Source: an uncultured Burkholderiales bacterium
GTDB lineage: Bacteria; Pseudomonadota; Gammaproteobacteria; Burkholderiales; Burkholderiaceae_C
Assembly (NCBI GenBank): GCA_903828695.1
Contig: CAIKNE010000005.1
Coordinates: 1 to 44,279, forward strand
Direction: 5' to 3'
Length of the DNA: 44,279 nt
Part shown: in pieces, positions 28,026-36,361 of the stretch
Layout: each line of letters starts with the position of its first letter
Position numbering within the stretch: position 1 is the first letter of the stretch
Program-made: the position numbers and the translations under genes
The notes under the pieces: generated by a model
What the model saw: only the letters and a program-made list of their open reading frames with translations
Told to the model about the DNA's origin: nothing
The model's database searches: none

Positions 28026-28708
28026 TGTCTCACCCTGAGGGTGAGCAGACAAGCTACAAAATTAAGGTTGAGAGTGTCGAGGTCGATGGTGGTAAAACAC
28101 TTGAAATTCGCTCCTTGCTTGACCGTATGCAATTCTCAGATGATGAAGGAATCGCAGAGGCCTTGGGTATCTCCTCTGCGCAGTGGCCCCTTTTTGGTCT
28201 GGTCTGGCCTTCTGAGCAAAAACTCGCGAACTTGATGCAAAAGTGGGTTTTACCCATAGGTCCAATATTAGAGATTGGATGCGGCTTAGCCCTTGCAAGT
28301 CTAGTAATCCATAGAAGGCTTGGCGATATCACTGCAAGCGACTGCCATCCCCTAACGGAGGCGTTTCTAAAGCACAACCTAGCCCTAAACGATTTGCCCT
28401 CTATGAAGTACGCTGTAGGTCACTGGTTTAGGGACAATCCAAACCTGGGGCGGTTCTCCTTAATTATTGGGAGTGATGTCTTATATGACCGTATGTATCC
28501 CGCCAATTTAGCTCAGTTTATACAACTGCATGCGCTTCCCAGTTCGCAGGTCTTAATCGTTGATCCCAACCGGGGCAACAGCTCTGAATTTTGTAAGTTT
28601 ATGAAAAACAATGGTTTCACCTTGACTCAGTCCATGCTGAAAGGCCCCTTGTTCGATTACAGTCCCTATAGGGGACGATTGTTAAACTTCGTTAGGGATG
28701 AGGGTTAA
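28025..28708 (+). CDS. Class I SAM-dependent methyltransferase (METTL21/Nnt1-like)
   Basis: A 227-residue methyltransferase. Motif I ILEIGCGLALAS lies at 81-92, the acidic residue after strand 2 in ASDCHP (about 106), and motif IV/post-I IIGSDVLYD at about 147-155. The DVLYD block and the preceding WP-S/x-EQKLANLM segment point to the PF10294 group of lysine or small-molecule methyltransferases. Its ATG shares one base with the infA stop (TAATG), so it is probably translated by reinitiation after infA. The substrate is unknown; modification of a translation component is only a guess from context. Its 3' end overlaps the convergent small membrane-protein gene by 17 bases. Confidence 0.85.
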   Translation: MSHPEGEQTSYKIKVESVEVDGGKTLEIRSLLDRMQFSDDEGIAEALGISSAQWPLFGLVWPSEQKLANLMQKWVLPIGPILEIGCGLALASLVIHRRLGDITASDCHPLTEAFLKHNLALNDLPSMKYAVGHWFRDNPNLGRFSLIIGSDVLYDRMYPANLAQFIQLHALPSSQVLIVDPNRGNSSEFCKFMKNNGFTLTQSMLKGPLFDYSPYRGRLLNFVRDEG

Positions 28709-29084
28709 AGCGCACTATGTTGAGTTTGTCCATAGCGTAGGTATTGTTTTCCTCGCTATCTGCGAGCACCCAACCCTCGGTTAGTAGTCTGGTCATGTAC
28801 TGTTTGTTATACAAAAAAGACATGATGATTTGGAACAAGCCAAACGTGAAGCAAGTCAGCACGAAGTGAAACAAACCGACGGCTATTTCTCCTCGGTACA
28901 CCGGTACAAACCAACCAAACACCAAGTAGCTCCAGGACCAACCTACATAGCCGTTTTTAACAATACCTGAGGCTGGGTGGCGCACCAGTACCTTTCTTTG
29001 AAGCCCTACCAGTGCAAATCCAAAAATAAAGGGCGTTAACACAACAGCCAATATGACCCAGTTCCAAAAATCTAAATCTTCCAT
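28692..29084 (-). CDS. Small membrane protein, HrgC-like
   Basis: A 130-residue protein with one clear hydrophobic helix at the N-terminus (about 8-28) and one or two more around residues 50-95 (WSYLVFGWFVPVYRGEIAVG, then LFHFVLTCFTFGLFQIIM). The core pattern G-W-SW-YLVFG-FVP--RG---- followed by NK-Y---LL--G resembles proteins annotated HrgC-like, of unknown function. ATG 29084 has AAGG nine bases upstream; an in-frame TTG lies two codons earlier. It is convergent with the methyltransferase, overlapping by 17 bases, and divergent from the CoA-transferase gene. Confidence 0.7.
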   Translation of the reverse strand: MEDLDFWNWVILAVVLTPFIFGFALVGLQRKVLVRHPASGIVKNGYVGWSWSYLVFGWFVPVYRGEIAVGLFHFVLTCFTFGLFQIIMSFLYNKQYMTRLLTEGWVLADSEENNTYAMDKLNIVRFNPHP

Positions 29085-29201
29085 TGTCAAAAGCCTTGTG
29101 TGAATTTGTGGGTTTTCATTGAGAAGTCAGTCACCCGCTTTAGAGTATAAACGTATGATGTTTTAAACAACCCTTTCGGGTCCATTGCTGCGACTCTCAA
29201 C

Positions 29202-30383
29202 ATGACGAAAATATCTGCTTCCTCTGCACTGTCCCGCTTTAGGGTCTTGGATTTATCCCGAGTCCGGGCTGGTCCCGCGTGTGTTCGCCAATTGGCTGAT
29301 TTTGGGGCAGACGTCATTAAGATAGAAAACGTGAATCCTGAGGACTTAGCAGGCCCTAGGGAGAGCTCGGACTTTCAAAATCTTCACCGCAACAAACGCT
29401 CAATGACTCTTAATTTGAAGTCCCCACAGGGGCTCTCGATTTTTAAGGAGTTGGTTAAAACAGCCGATGTAGTTGTTGAAAATTACAGGCCTGACGTCAA
29501 GTACCGCCTGGGTATTGACTATGAGGCCCTAAAGCTCGTCAACCCAAAAATTATCTTGGTGAGTATTTCAGGCTTTGGGCAAGACGGACCCTACGAAAAA
29601 CTCCCTGGTTTTGATCAACTTGCGCAGGGTTTATCCGGACTCATGTCCGTCACCGGCAATCCTGGTGAGGGCCCCATGCGTGTGGGTGCTGCAGTGGCCG
29701 ATGTGGCGGCTGGTTTTTTAGCTGCTATGGGGGTTTTAACCGCTTTACTGGAGCGAGAGGTCAGCGGGGAGGGGCAATGGGTTCAGTCCAATCTCTTGCA
29801 AGCAGGACTTGCATTGCTAGACTTTCAAGCTGCTCGTTACACCATGTCCGGTGAGGTGGCAAAGCAAATGGGCAATGACCATCCTACTTTTATGCCGACC
29901 TCAGCTTATCAAACAAAGGACGGCTACATCAATATCGCAGTCTCAGGTTTGGGGATGTGGGAGAAGTTTTGTGCTTGCATTAAGCGAGATGATTTACTTG
30001 AGGACAGTGAGTTTAAAACGGGTCCCGGACGCTCCAAAGGTCGAGCTCGGCTGAACTTGGAGATCAATAAAACCACCTCCACCAAGTCCACTGATGAATG
30101 GATGAAAATGCTTACTGCTGGCGGTGTCCCGTGTGGTCCCATTTACACCATGGACCAAGTGTTTGCCGATCCACAGGTTCAACACCTGGGGGCGAGTGCA
30201 CCCGTGAATCATCCTGAGCTTGGGGAGTTGCACTTGCTCAATCAGCCTGTTAAGTTGTCCCGAACCCCAGCAAACTTAAAGACCGCATCGCCCATTAGGG
30301 GCGCGCACACGCGCGAGGTACTCATTGAGCTTGGACTGGGCGAGCAGGCGATCGAGAACTACTTTGCACAAGGCGTCGTTTAA
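29202..30383 (+). CDS. Family III CoA-transferase (CaiB/BaiF)
   Basis: A cytoplasmic CoA-transferase of 393 residues that moves CoA between acyl-CoA and free carboxylates. Family blocks are FRVLDLSRVRAGP, QLADFGADVIKIE, FQNLHRNKRSMTLNLKSPQG, ADVVVENYRPDV and ISGFGQDGP. The catalytic Asp is Asp167 in GAAVADVAAGFLAA, which forms the glutamyl/aspartyl-CoA anhydride. It is the first gene of a plus-strand catabolic run; the crotonase gene follows after 74 bases. It could activate a dicarboxylic or hydroxy acid taken up by the nearby Bug protein. The acyl substrate cannot be read from sequence. Confidence 0.93.
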   Translation: MTKISASSALSRFRVLDLSRVRAGPACVRQLADFGADVIKIENVNPEDLAGPRESSDFQNLHRNKRSMTLNLKSPQGLSIFKELVKTADVVVENYRPDVKYRLGIDYEALKLVNPKIILVSISGFGQDGPYEKLPGFDQLAQGLSGLMSVTGNPGEGPMRVGAAVADVAAGFLAAMGVLTALLEREVSGEGQWVQSNLLQAGLALLDFQAARYTMSGEVAKQMGNDHPTFMPTSAYQTKDGYINIAVSGLGMWEKFCACIKRDDLLEDSEFKTGPGRSKGRARLNLEINKTTSTKSTDEWMKMLTAGGVPCGPIYTMDQVFADPQVQHLGASAPVNHPELGELHLLNQPVKLSRTPANLKTASPIRGAHTREVLIELGLGEQAIENYFAQGVV

Positions 30384-30457
30384 TTCTTACTGCTTAGTTG
30401 CTGTCCTCTTTTTAAATTTTCACCAACCTTACCAACTTAATCAAGTTCAAACACACC

Positions 30458-31240
30458 ATGTCAAAAGTCATTACCCGAAAAAACGGAGCTATCGCAGAAA
30501 TTATCATCTCCAATCCAGAAAAAATGAACGCAATGACCATGGATATGTGGCACGCCATTCCTGGTGCGCTCCAAGAGTTTGACAAAGACCCCGAGGTCAG
30601 GGTGATCGTGATATCGGGGGACGGTGAAAAAGCCTTCATCTCGGGTGCTGACATTACTCAGTTTGATAATTTGCGAGGAACAGAAGACGCTCAGGCTCAG
30701 TACAACGCTTGTGTCAGTGCGGCGTATGCAGCCCCCATTATTTGCTCTAAACCCGTGATTGCTAGCATTCGCGGTTACTGCTTTGGGGGGGGGCTAGGGT
30801 TCGCGTCCTCTTGTGATGTTCGCATCTGCGCAGAAGATGCGCAGTTCAGAATGCCTGCTGCGCGTTTAGGACTTGGTTACGATCCAATCGGTGTCAAGCG
30901 TTTTATGGATATCTTGGGTGCATCAAACACTGCGGACATCTTTTTCTCGGCAAGAAGGTTTGACGCTCACAACGCACTACACATGGGGTTTGTGAGTCAA
31001 GTGCACCCTGTTGGTGAGTTACGCGCGAAGACCATGGCGTACGCGCAGATGGTGTCTGAAAATGCACCGCTCACAATGGCAGCAGCAAAATTTGCAATTC
31101 GTCAAGCACTTCTAGATTCACCAGAAAAAGATTTAACGACCGCAAGGGCAATGGTCAAAGAGTGCTATTCCAGCGAAGACTACAAGGAGGGAAGAAATGC
31201 GTTTGCACAGAAACGGACCCCTGTATTTAAAGGAGTATAA
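30458..31240 (+). CDS. Crotonase-fold enoyl-CoA hydratase/isomerase family protein
   Basis: A 260-residue crotonase-superfamily enzyme acting on acyl-CoA thioesters. The oxyanion-hole elements are present: SGADI at 62-66 and the Gly-rich RGYCFGGGLGFASSCDVRI from 105. The block that holds the two hydratase glutamates in classic enoyl-CoA hydratase reads FRMPAARLGLGYDP, so the first Glu is Ala134 and no Glu occurs at the second site. Hydration as in FadB-type enzymes is therefore doubtful; isomerase, hydrolase or decarboxylase chemistry is possible. It lies between the CoA-transferase and a Bug protein whose GTG start follows by three bases, so these form one operon. Confidence 0.88.
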   Translation: MSKVITRKNGAIAEIIISNPEKMNAMTMDMWHAIPGALQEFDKDPEVRVIVISGDGEKAFISGADITQFDNLRGTEDAQAQYNACVSAAYAAPIICSKPVIASIRGYCFGGGLGFASSCDVRICAEDAQFRMPAARLGLGYDPIGVKRFMDILGASNTADIFFSARRFDAHNALHMGFVSQVHPVGELRAKTMAYAQMVSENAPLTMAAAKFAIRQALLDSPEKDLTTARAMVKECYSSEDYKEGRNAFAQKRTPVFKGV

Positions 31241-31243
31241 AAA

Positions 31244-32245
31244 GTGTTGAACCCCCCCCATTGCAATCCCCGCAGGGCTAGAGCCTGTAATTCTCGTGTC
31301 TTCTTTTGTGCTATGCTTTTTCTGTTGCAGTCAGTTTGTGCTCAAACCAGTTATCCAGATAAACCCATTAAACTGCTTGTAGGTTACCCACCCGGTGGTT
31401 CTGCAGACTTTGTGACGCGAGTCACTGCAGACGAGTTATCCAAAGAACTTGGTGTTGCGGTGTTGGTTGACAACAAGCCTGGCGCTGGTGGCTCGATTGC
31501 TGCGGAGCTTTTGTCTAAGTTACCCGCAGATGGGTATAGCTTCGCCGTCCTCGGCCCCCACGCCCTAATCAAAGCTCTTTTTCCTAAGCTTGGCTTTGAT
31601 CCCGACAAGGAACTTTTACCCATCACGAGCCTGGCTGTTGGGTCGATGATTATTTGCGTGAATCCTAAAACCCCCTTCAAGACTCTTAAGGAGTTGATTG
31701 ATTTTGCCAAATTACATCCTCAACAACTCTTCAGCGCCGCCTCTGGCAATGGATCTACTCCCCACTTGGCAGCAGCTTTGTTCGAGTCCAGTGCAGGCGT
31801 CAAGTTCTCAACCATTCAGTTCAAAGGGGGCGGCGCTGCAGCGCAGTCAACCATGGCTGGGGATACACAAGTGATGTTTGCAACACCACCCACGGTGCTC
31901 GGATTTATCAAAGCTGGAATGCTCAGGCCACTATCTGTTACGACAGCCAAGGCCTCACCAGCGATACCCGCAATCCCTGGTGCCCTTGAGAGCGGCCTTG
32001 TAGGGTATGACACCAATTTCTCGTTCGGTTTGTACGCACCCAAGGGTACTTCAACCGAGGTGATGAAAAAGGTTTTTGACGCAGTCTCCAAGGGCCTTCA
32101 GCACAACGGCATTAAAGAACGCTTTGCGTTCCAAGGTATGGATGTTTACACCTCTAAATCGATCGAGGCCTTTGATAGCGAATTAAAGGCTGATGCGCCC
32201 AATGTATATAAGGCCGTTAAAGAATCGGGTGCTAAGGTGGAGTGA
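31244..32245 (+). CDS. Bug-family TTT substrate-binding protein
   Basis: A periplasmic carboxylate-binding protein of 333 residues. It has the blocks YPDKPIKLLVGYPPGGSADFV, VDNKPGAGGSIAAELL and ASGNGSTPHLAAALF seen in Bug/TctC proteins. The start is GTG 31244, with AGGAG eight bases upstream. It opens a signal peptide with a basic start (RRARACNSR), a VFFCAMLFLLQSV core and cleavage near VCA-Q. It begins three bases after the crotonase stop. Its place before the dehydratase and tetronate genes suggests it captures the acid they degrade; no TctAB permease is encoded nearby. Confidence 0.92.
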   Translation: MLNPPHCNPRRARACNSRVFFCAMLFLLQSVCAQTSYPDKPIKLLVGYPPGGSADFVTRVTADELSKELGVAVLVDNKPGAGGSIAAELLSKLPADGYSFAVLGPHALIKALFPKLGFDPDKELLPITSLAVGSMIICVNPKTPFKTLKELIDFAKLHPQQLFSAASGNGSTPHLAAALFESSAGVKFSTIQFKGGGAAAQSTMAGDTQVMFATPPTVLGFIKAGMLRPLSVTTAKASPAIPAIPGALESGLVGYDTNFSFGLYAPKGTSTEVMKKVFDAVSKGLQHNGIKERFAFQGMDVYTSKSIEAFDSELKADAPNVYKAVKESGAKVE

Positions 32246-32291
32246 GCTGTGGCCACCTCCCTTTGGCTAACATTCAAATACAATTACTTTC

Positions 32292-34037
32292 ATGACTGAT
32301 AAAAAAACAACCCAGCCCTCCATACCCTCCAGTGGTCTGCGTAAGGGACTTACGAATTATGGGGACACCGGTTTCTCTCTTTTTCTTCGAAAAGCGTTCA
32401 TCAAAGGAGCTGGTTACTCTGATAAAGCTTTAGATCGAGTAGTGGTTGGTATTGCCAACACGGCTAGTTCGTACAACCCGTGTCACGGAAACGCCCCACA
32501 ACTGATAGAAGCCGTTAAGCGGGGTGTGATGTTGGCGGGTGGGTTGCCTATGGATTTCCCGACCATCTCAATTGGTGAGAGTTTTGCACAGCCAACAAGT
32601 ATGTTTATGCGCAATTTGATGTCCATGGATACGGAGGAGATGATACGAGCTCAACCCATGGACTCGATTGTGCTCATCGGGGGCTGCGATAAAACCGTTC
32701 CAGCCCAGCTCATGGGCGCTGCCTCCGCGGGTATCCCATCGATTCAATTGATTACGGGATCGATGCTAACGGGTTCGCACCAAAACGAGAGAGTCGGGGC
32801 GTGTACGGACTGCAGGAGGTATTGGGGTAAGTTCAGGGCTGGTGAGATTGACGAGCAGGAAATATCTTTGGTCAACAACCAACTGGTTGCAAGTGTTGGG
32901 ACATGCTCGGTGATGGGAACTGCCAGTACCATGGCTTGTGTTGCAGAGGCTCTTGGTATGACCGTACCCGGCGGCGCCTCCCCCCCCGCGGTAACAGCGG
33001 ACAGGATTAGGGTTGCTGAGGAGACCGGGGCTCAAGCCGTAAAAATTGCTCAAAACCAATTAACAATCGACAAAATCATCAATGCGGATTCGCTTGAAAA
33101 TGCCATAAGAGTTTTGCTGGCCATTGGTGGGTCAACCAACGGTATAGTCCACTTAGCGGCGATTGCTGGGCGTGTAGGTTTAGAGATCGATATGCAAGCG
33201 CTGGACAAAATGGGGCGTGACACGCCTGTGCTCCTGGATCTAAAGCCCTCTGGGTCTCACTATATGGAGGACTTTCACCGTGCGGGCGGTATGGCTACGT
33301 TGCTAAGAGAGTTAAAGCCTTTGTTAAAGCTAAATGCGATGACCGTAATGGGGCGCACTTTGGGTGAGCAAATTGAACTCAACGGTCCTGGTTTTACACA
33401 AGATGTGATTCGCAGTTTTGCAAATCCCATTTACCCACAAGGCGCTATCGCCGTGCTAAAGGGCAACTTAGCTCCAGGCGGTGCTGTTATTAAACAGTCC
33501 GCTGCAAACCCAGAACTCATGGAGCACGAGGGGCGGGCAGTGGTGTTTGAGAATATGCAGGATATGACCACTCGCATTGATCGTGAGGATTTGGACGTAA
33601 CTCCCTCGGATGTGCTCGTCTTAAAGAATATTGGACCCAAAGGCGCACCAGGGATGCCTGAGGCTGGATATCTACCGATTCCCCAAAAATTAGCACGTAT
33701 GGGCGTCAAAGACATGGTCCGTATTTCAGACGGACGGATGAGTGGCACAGCCTTTGGCACCATCGTCTTACACGTGACGCCTGAGTCCGCTGTAGGTGGT
33801 CCACTGGCACACGTGAGGAGTGGTGACCGAATTAGACTGAGTGTAAAAAACAGAGAGATCACTTTACTCATCAGCGATGAAGAACTTAAAAAAAGAGGTC
33901 TGGACAATCCGGTGCATGAGCCTGTTGCAGAGCGCGGTTACAAGAAGCTATTTTTACAATCCGTCACGCAAGCAGATCAAGGCGTTGATTTTGATTTTCT
34001 GCGATCTGCTGTCATTCACGGGAAAACACCGAAATAA
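32292..34037 (+). CDS. IlvD/Edd-family sugar-acid dehydratase
   Basis: An Fe-S dehydratase of the IlvD/Edd family, 581 residues, converting 2,3-dihydroxy acids to 2-oxo acids. Likely cluster ligands are Cys64 (YNPCHG), Cys132 (GGCDKT) and Cys205 (GTCSVMG), and the C-terminal active-site block RISDGRMSGTAFGTIVLH contains the catalytic Ser. The pattern of three Cys fits both the dihydroxy-acid dehydratase (IlvD) and the pentonate/hexonate dehydratases. Because it sits between a Bug binding protein and tetronate-pathway genes rather than with other ilv genes, I favour a sugar-acid substrate, but true IlvD activity is not excluded. Confidence 0.9.
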   Translation: MTDKKTTQPSIPSSGLRKGLTNYGDTGFSLFLRKAFIKGAGYSDKALDRVVVGIANTASSYNPCHGNAPQLIEAVKRGVMLAGGLPMDFPTISIGESFAQPTSMFMRNLMSMDTEEMIRAQPMDSIVLIGGCDKTVPAQLMGAASAGIPSIQLITGSMLTGSHQNERVGACTDCRRYWGKFRAGEIDEQEISLVNNQLVASVGTCSVMGTASTMACVAEALGMTVPGGASPPAVTADRIRVAEETGAQAVKIAQNQLTIDKIINADSLENAIRVLLAIGGSTNGIVHLAAIAGRVGLEIDMQALDKMGRDTPVLLDLKPSGSHYMEDFHRAGGMATLLRELKPLLKLNAMTVMGRTLGEQIELNGPGFTQDVIRSFANPIYPQGAIAVLKGNLAPGGAVIKQSAANPELMEHEGRAVVFENMQDMTTRIDREDLDVTPSDVLVLKNIGPKGAPGMPEAGYLPIPQKLARMGVKDMVRISDGRMSGTAFGTIVLHVTPESAVGGPLAHVRSGDRIRLSVKNREITLLISDEELKKRGLDNPVHEPVAERGYKKLFLQSVTQADQGVDFDFLRSAVIHGKTPK

Positions 34038-34071
34038 TTGGTAGTCTTGAACAAATAAAGGAATTCGATAC

Positions 34072-34983
34072 ATGCAAAATCCTCACCAAACTGTCGTGGG
34101 TCTGATTGGACTGGGCGCAATGGGGCGCGGAATGGCTGAGTCTTTGAGGAGGGGGGGATTTGAGGTCCATGTTTGCGATGTCAGGCACGAAGCTGCAAAA
34201 GCATTTGCAGAAAATGGCGGCGTTGCCCACCAAACCCCTCAGGATTTGGCTAAACTCTGTAATGTCGTCATCAGCGTTGTGGTGAACGCGGACCAAACTG
34301 AACAAGTACTCTTTGGTGCGCAAGGCGCAGCCCAGTCCCTCCAAAAAGGCAGTGTCTTTGTGATGTGCTCAACCGTTACCCCCGCTTGGTCAGTTGCGCT
34401 TGAGCAAAGACTTGCTGAGACGGGAATCCTTTATTTGGACGCTCCCATCTCAGGTGGAGCAGCAAAAGCTAATTTAGGTCAAATCACGATGATGACCGCA
34501 GGAAGCGCTAAGGCTTATGAGTTGTGCAATGATGTGCTGAACGCTATGGCTGCGAAGGTTTACCGCTTGGGAGACAAGGCGGGTGCGGGGAGTAAAGTAA
34601 AAGTGATTAATCAATTGCTGGCAGGTGTGCACATTGCCGCTGCAGCGGAGGCGATGGCCCTTGGTATTCGAGAGGGGGTGGATCCTAACTCGCTTTACGA
34701 GGTGATTACGAATAGTGCGGGAAATAGTTGGATGTTCGAGAACCGTATGCCCCATGTACTCGCAAGCGATTACACACCGTTGTCTGCGGTTGATATTTTT
34801 GTAAAAGATTTGGGTCTGGTACTAGATATGGCAAGGACCACTAAATTCCCTTTGCCTTTATCGAGTACAGCCCATCAAATGTTCATGCAGGCCTCGACCG
34901 CTGGTTTTGCGAAAGAGGATGACAGTGCGGTTATTAAAATATTTCCGGGAATTGAGTTGCCCCAACCAAAAGATAAAGTCTAG
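34072..34983 (+). CDS. ltnD: L-threonate dehydrogenase-like (beta-hydroxyacid dehydrogenase)
   Basis: An NAD(P)-dependent beta-hydroxyacid dehydrogenase of 303 residues, related to 3-hydroxyisobutyrate dehydrogenase. The Rossmann motif is GLIGLGAMGRGMAESL (from residue 10), the substrate-binding block DAPISGGAAKANLG (from 123), and the catalytic Lys177 with Asn180 in GSKVKVINQLLAGVH. Next to OtnK, OtnC and OtnI homologues it fits LtnD, which oxidises L-threonate to 2-oxo-tetronate. AAGG lies about 10 bases before the ATG. A 12-base tandem repeat starts at its TAG stop codon. Confidence 0.9.
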   Translation: MQNPHQTVVGLIGLGAMGRGMAESLRRGGFEVHVCDVRHEAAKAFAENGGVAHQTPQDLAKLCNVVISVVVNADQTEQVLFGAQGAAQSLQKGSVFVMCSTVTPAWSVALEQRLAETGILYLDAPISGGAAKANLGQITMMTAGSAKAYELCNDVLNAMAAKVYRLGDKAGAGSKVKVINQLLAGVHIAAAAEAMALGIREGVDPNSLYEVITNSAGNSWMFENRMPHVLASDYTPLSAVDIFVKDLGLVLDMARTTKFPLPLSSTAHQMFMQASTAGFAKEDDSAVIKIFPGIELPQPKDKV

Positions 34984-35029
34984 AGTAAAGCCCAGAGTCA
35001 AGCCTAGAGTCAAGCCTATAGTCACGCCA
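34982..35029. repeat. 12-bp tandem repeat starting in the ltnD stop codon
   Basis: Four head-to-tail units: AGAGTAAAGCCC, AGAGTCAAGCCT, AGAGTCAAGCCT, ATAGTCACGCCA. The middle two are identical and the outer two differ by two or three bases. The first base pair of unit 1 is part of the TAG stop at 34981-34983. The array fills half of the 92-base gap before the kinase gene. Confidence 0.88.
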
Positions 35030-35075
35030 GACCCTATACCTCTATCTAATTCTGATTTTTCAAAAAGAATAAAAC

Positions 35076-36353
35076 ATGAAACCAATTTTACTGGGCTGTA
35101 TAGCAGATGATTTTACGGGTGCTACGGATCTGGCCAACAATTTGGTTCGAGCCGGGATGCGCGTTATCCAAACGGTTGGTGTACCCGAGGGAGATCTAGA
35201 AATTGATGTCGATGCAGTTGTGATCGCATTGAAGTCCAGAACCATAGCACCTGAAGTGGCTGTTGAGCAATCCCTTAAAGCGCTTGCTTGGTTGAAAAAA
35301 TGTGGGGCACATCAGATTTACTTCAAATACTGTTCTACCTTTGACAGTACGGATCAGGGCAATATCGGACCTGTCACGCATGCACTTATGCAGGCAATGT
35401 CTGCTTCTTTTACAGTTGTGACCCCTGCATTTCCAGACAATGGGCGCACGATTTTCAAAGGGCATTTGTTCGTAGGTGATGTCCTATTGTCTGACTCATC
35501 GATGCGTAACCATCCCCTGACTCCGATGAGCGACTCCAACCTGGTCAGACTAATGCAAGCGCAGTACCCAGATCCAGTTGGACTTATTGACTACAAGGTC
35601 GTCTCAAAGGGGTCTGTAGCCATTAAAGAACGTATCACTGAGTTAACGCGTCAGGGTATAAAGGCAGCTGTCGTTGATGCACTCAGCAACACTGATTTAG
35701 TGGAGTTGGGGTTGGCCGTTAAAGACTTACCCCTCGTCACAGCAGGTTCGGGCTTGGCGATTGGACTCCCTCAAAACTTTGGTCTCAAACCGAGTCTTTC
35801 ACAAACTCATTTGCCCAGTCCTTATGGTCACAGAGCCATATTGTCGGGGAGTTGCTCTGAGATGACTCTAAAACAAGTTGAGCATTTTAAGAAACAAGGG
35901 CACCCCTTCTTTGCACTCGATCCCATGGAGTTATCTAGAGATTGGAGTTATTTAGATCAAGCGGTGCAATGGGCGAGGTCAGAATTTACCAAAAGTGAAG
36001 GTCCGGTTCTGATTTATTCAACCTCAGCGCCCGAACAGGTGAGATCTGTTCAAAGGGAGTTGAGTGTTGGACAAGCCGGAGAGCTCGTTGAGAAAGCCAT
36101 GGGGGAGCTTGCGCGTGCGTTGATTCAAATGGGCGTTGGTCAACTCTTGGTCGCTGGAGGCGAGACCTCCGGGGTATGTGTTCAGTCTCTCAAAATCACT
36201 CAGTTACAAATTGGCCCTCAAATTGATCCCGGCGTTCCTTGGTGCTTTGCAAGGACTCCGAGCAGTTTGCACTTGGCCCTGAAGTCTGGAAATTTTGGGC
36301 GTGAAGATTTCTTCAGCTACGCTTGGTCAGTGCTTGATCAGCAAACAGTTTAA
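35076..36353 (+). CDS. otnK: 3-oxo-tetronate kinase (DUF1537 family)
   Basis: A four-carbon acid sugar kinase of 425 residues. The N-terminal substrate domain opens with LLGCIADDFTGATDLANNLVRAG, the family hallmark, and has KYCSTFDST and VTPAFPDNGRTIFKGHLFV. The C-terminal nucleotide domain shows LSGSCSEMT and LLVAGGETSGVCV. This subgroup phosphorylates 3-oxo-tetronate at C4. It stands between the threonate dehydrogenase and the decarboxylase, eight bases before the latter, matching the published ltn/otn order. A tandem repeat separates it from ltnD. Confidence 0.93.
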   Translation: MKPILLGCIADDFTGATDLANNLVRAGMRVIQTVGVPEGDLEIDVDAVVIALKSRTIAPEVAVEQSLKALAWLKKCGAHQIYFKYCSTFDSTDQGNIGPVTHALMQAMSASFTVVTPAFPDNGRTIFKGHLFVGDVLLSDSSMRNHPLTPMSDSNLVRLMQAQYPDPVGLIDYKVVSKGSVAIKERITELTRQGIKAAVVDALSNTDLVELGLAVKDLPLVTAGSGLAIGLPQNFGLKPSLSQTHLPSPYGHRAILSGSCSEMTLKQVEHFKKQGHPFFALDPMELSRDWSYLDQAVQWARSEFTKSEGPVLIYSTSAPEQVRSVQRELSVGQAGELVEKAMGELARALIQMGVGQLLVAGGETSGVCVQSLKITQLQIGPQIDPGVPWCFARTPSSLHLALKSGNFGREDFFSYAWSVLDQQTV

Positions 36354-36361
36354 TAAATTCT

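Noticed and set aside
34907-35110. Frame with an RVKP-repeat peptide
   Set aside because: The repeat peptide is only the translation of the 12-base DNA repeat after ltnD and overlaps both neighbours out of frame.
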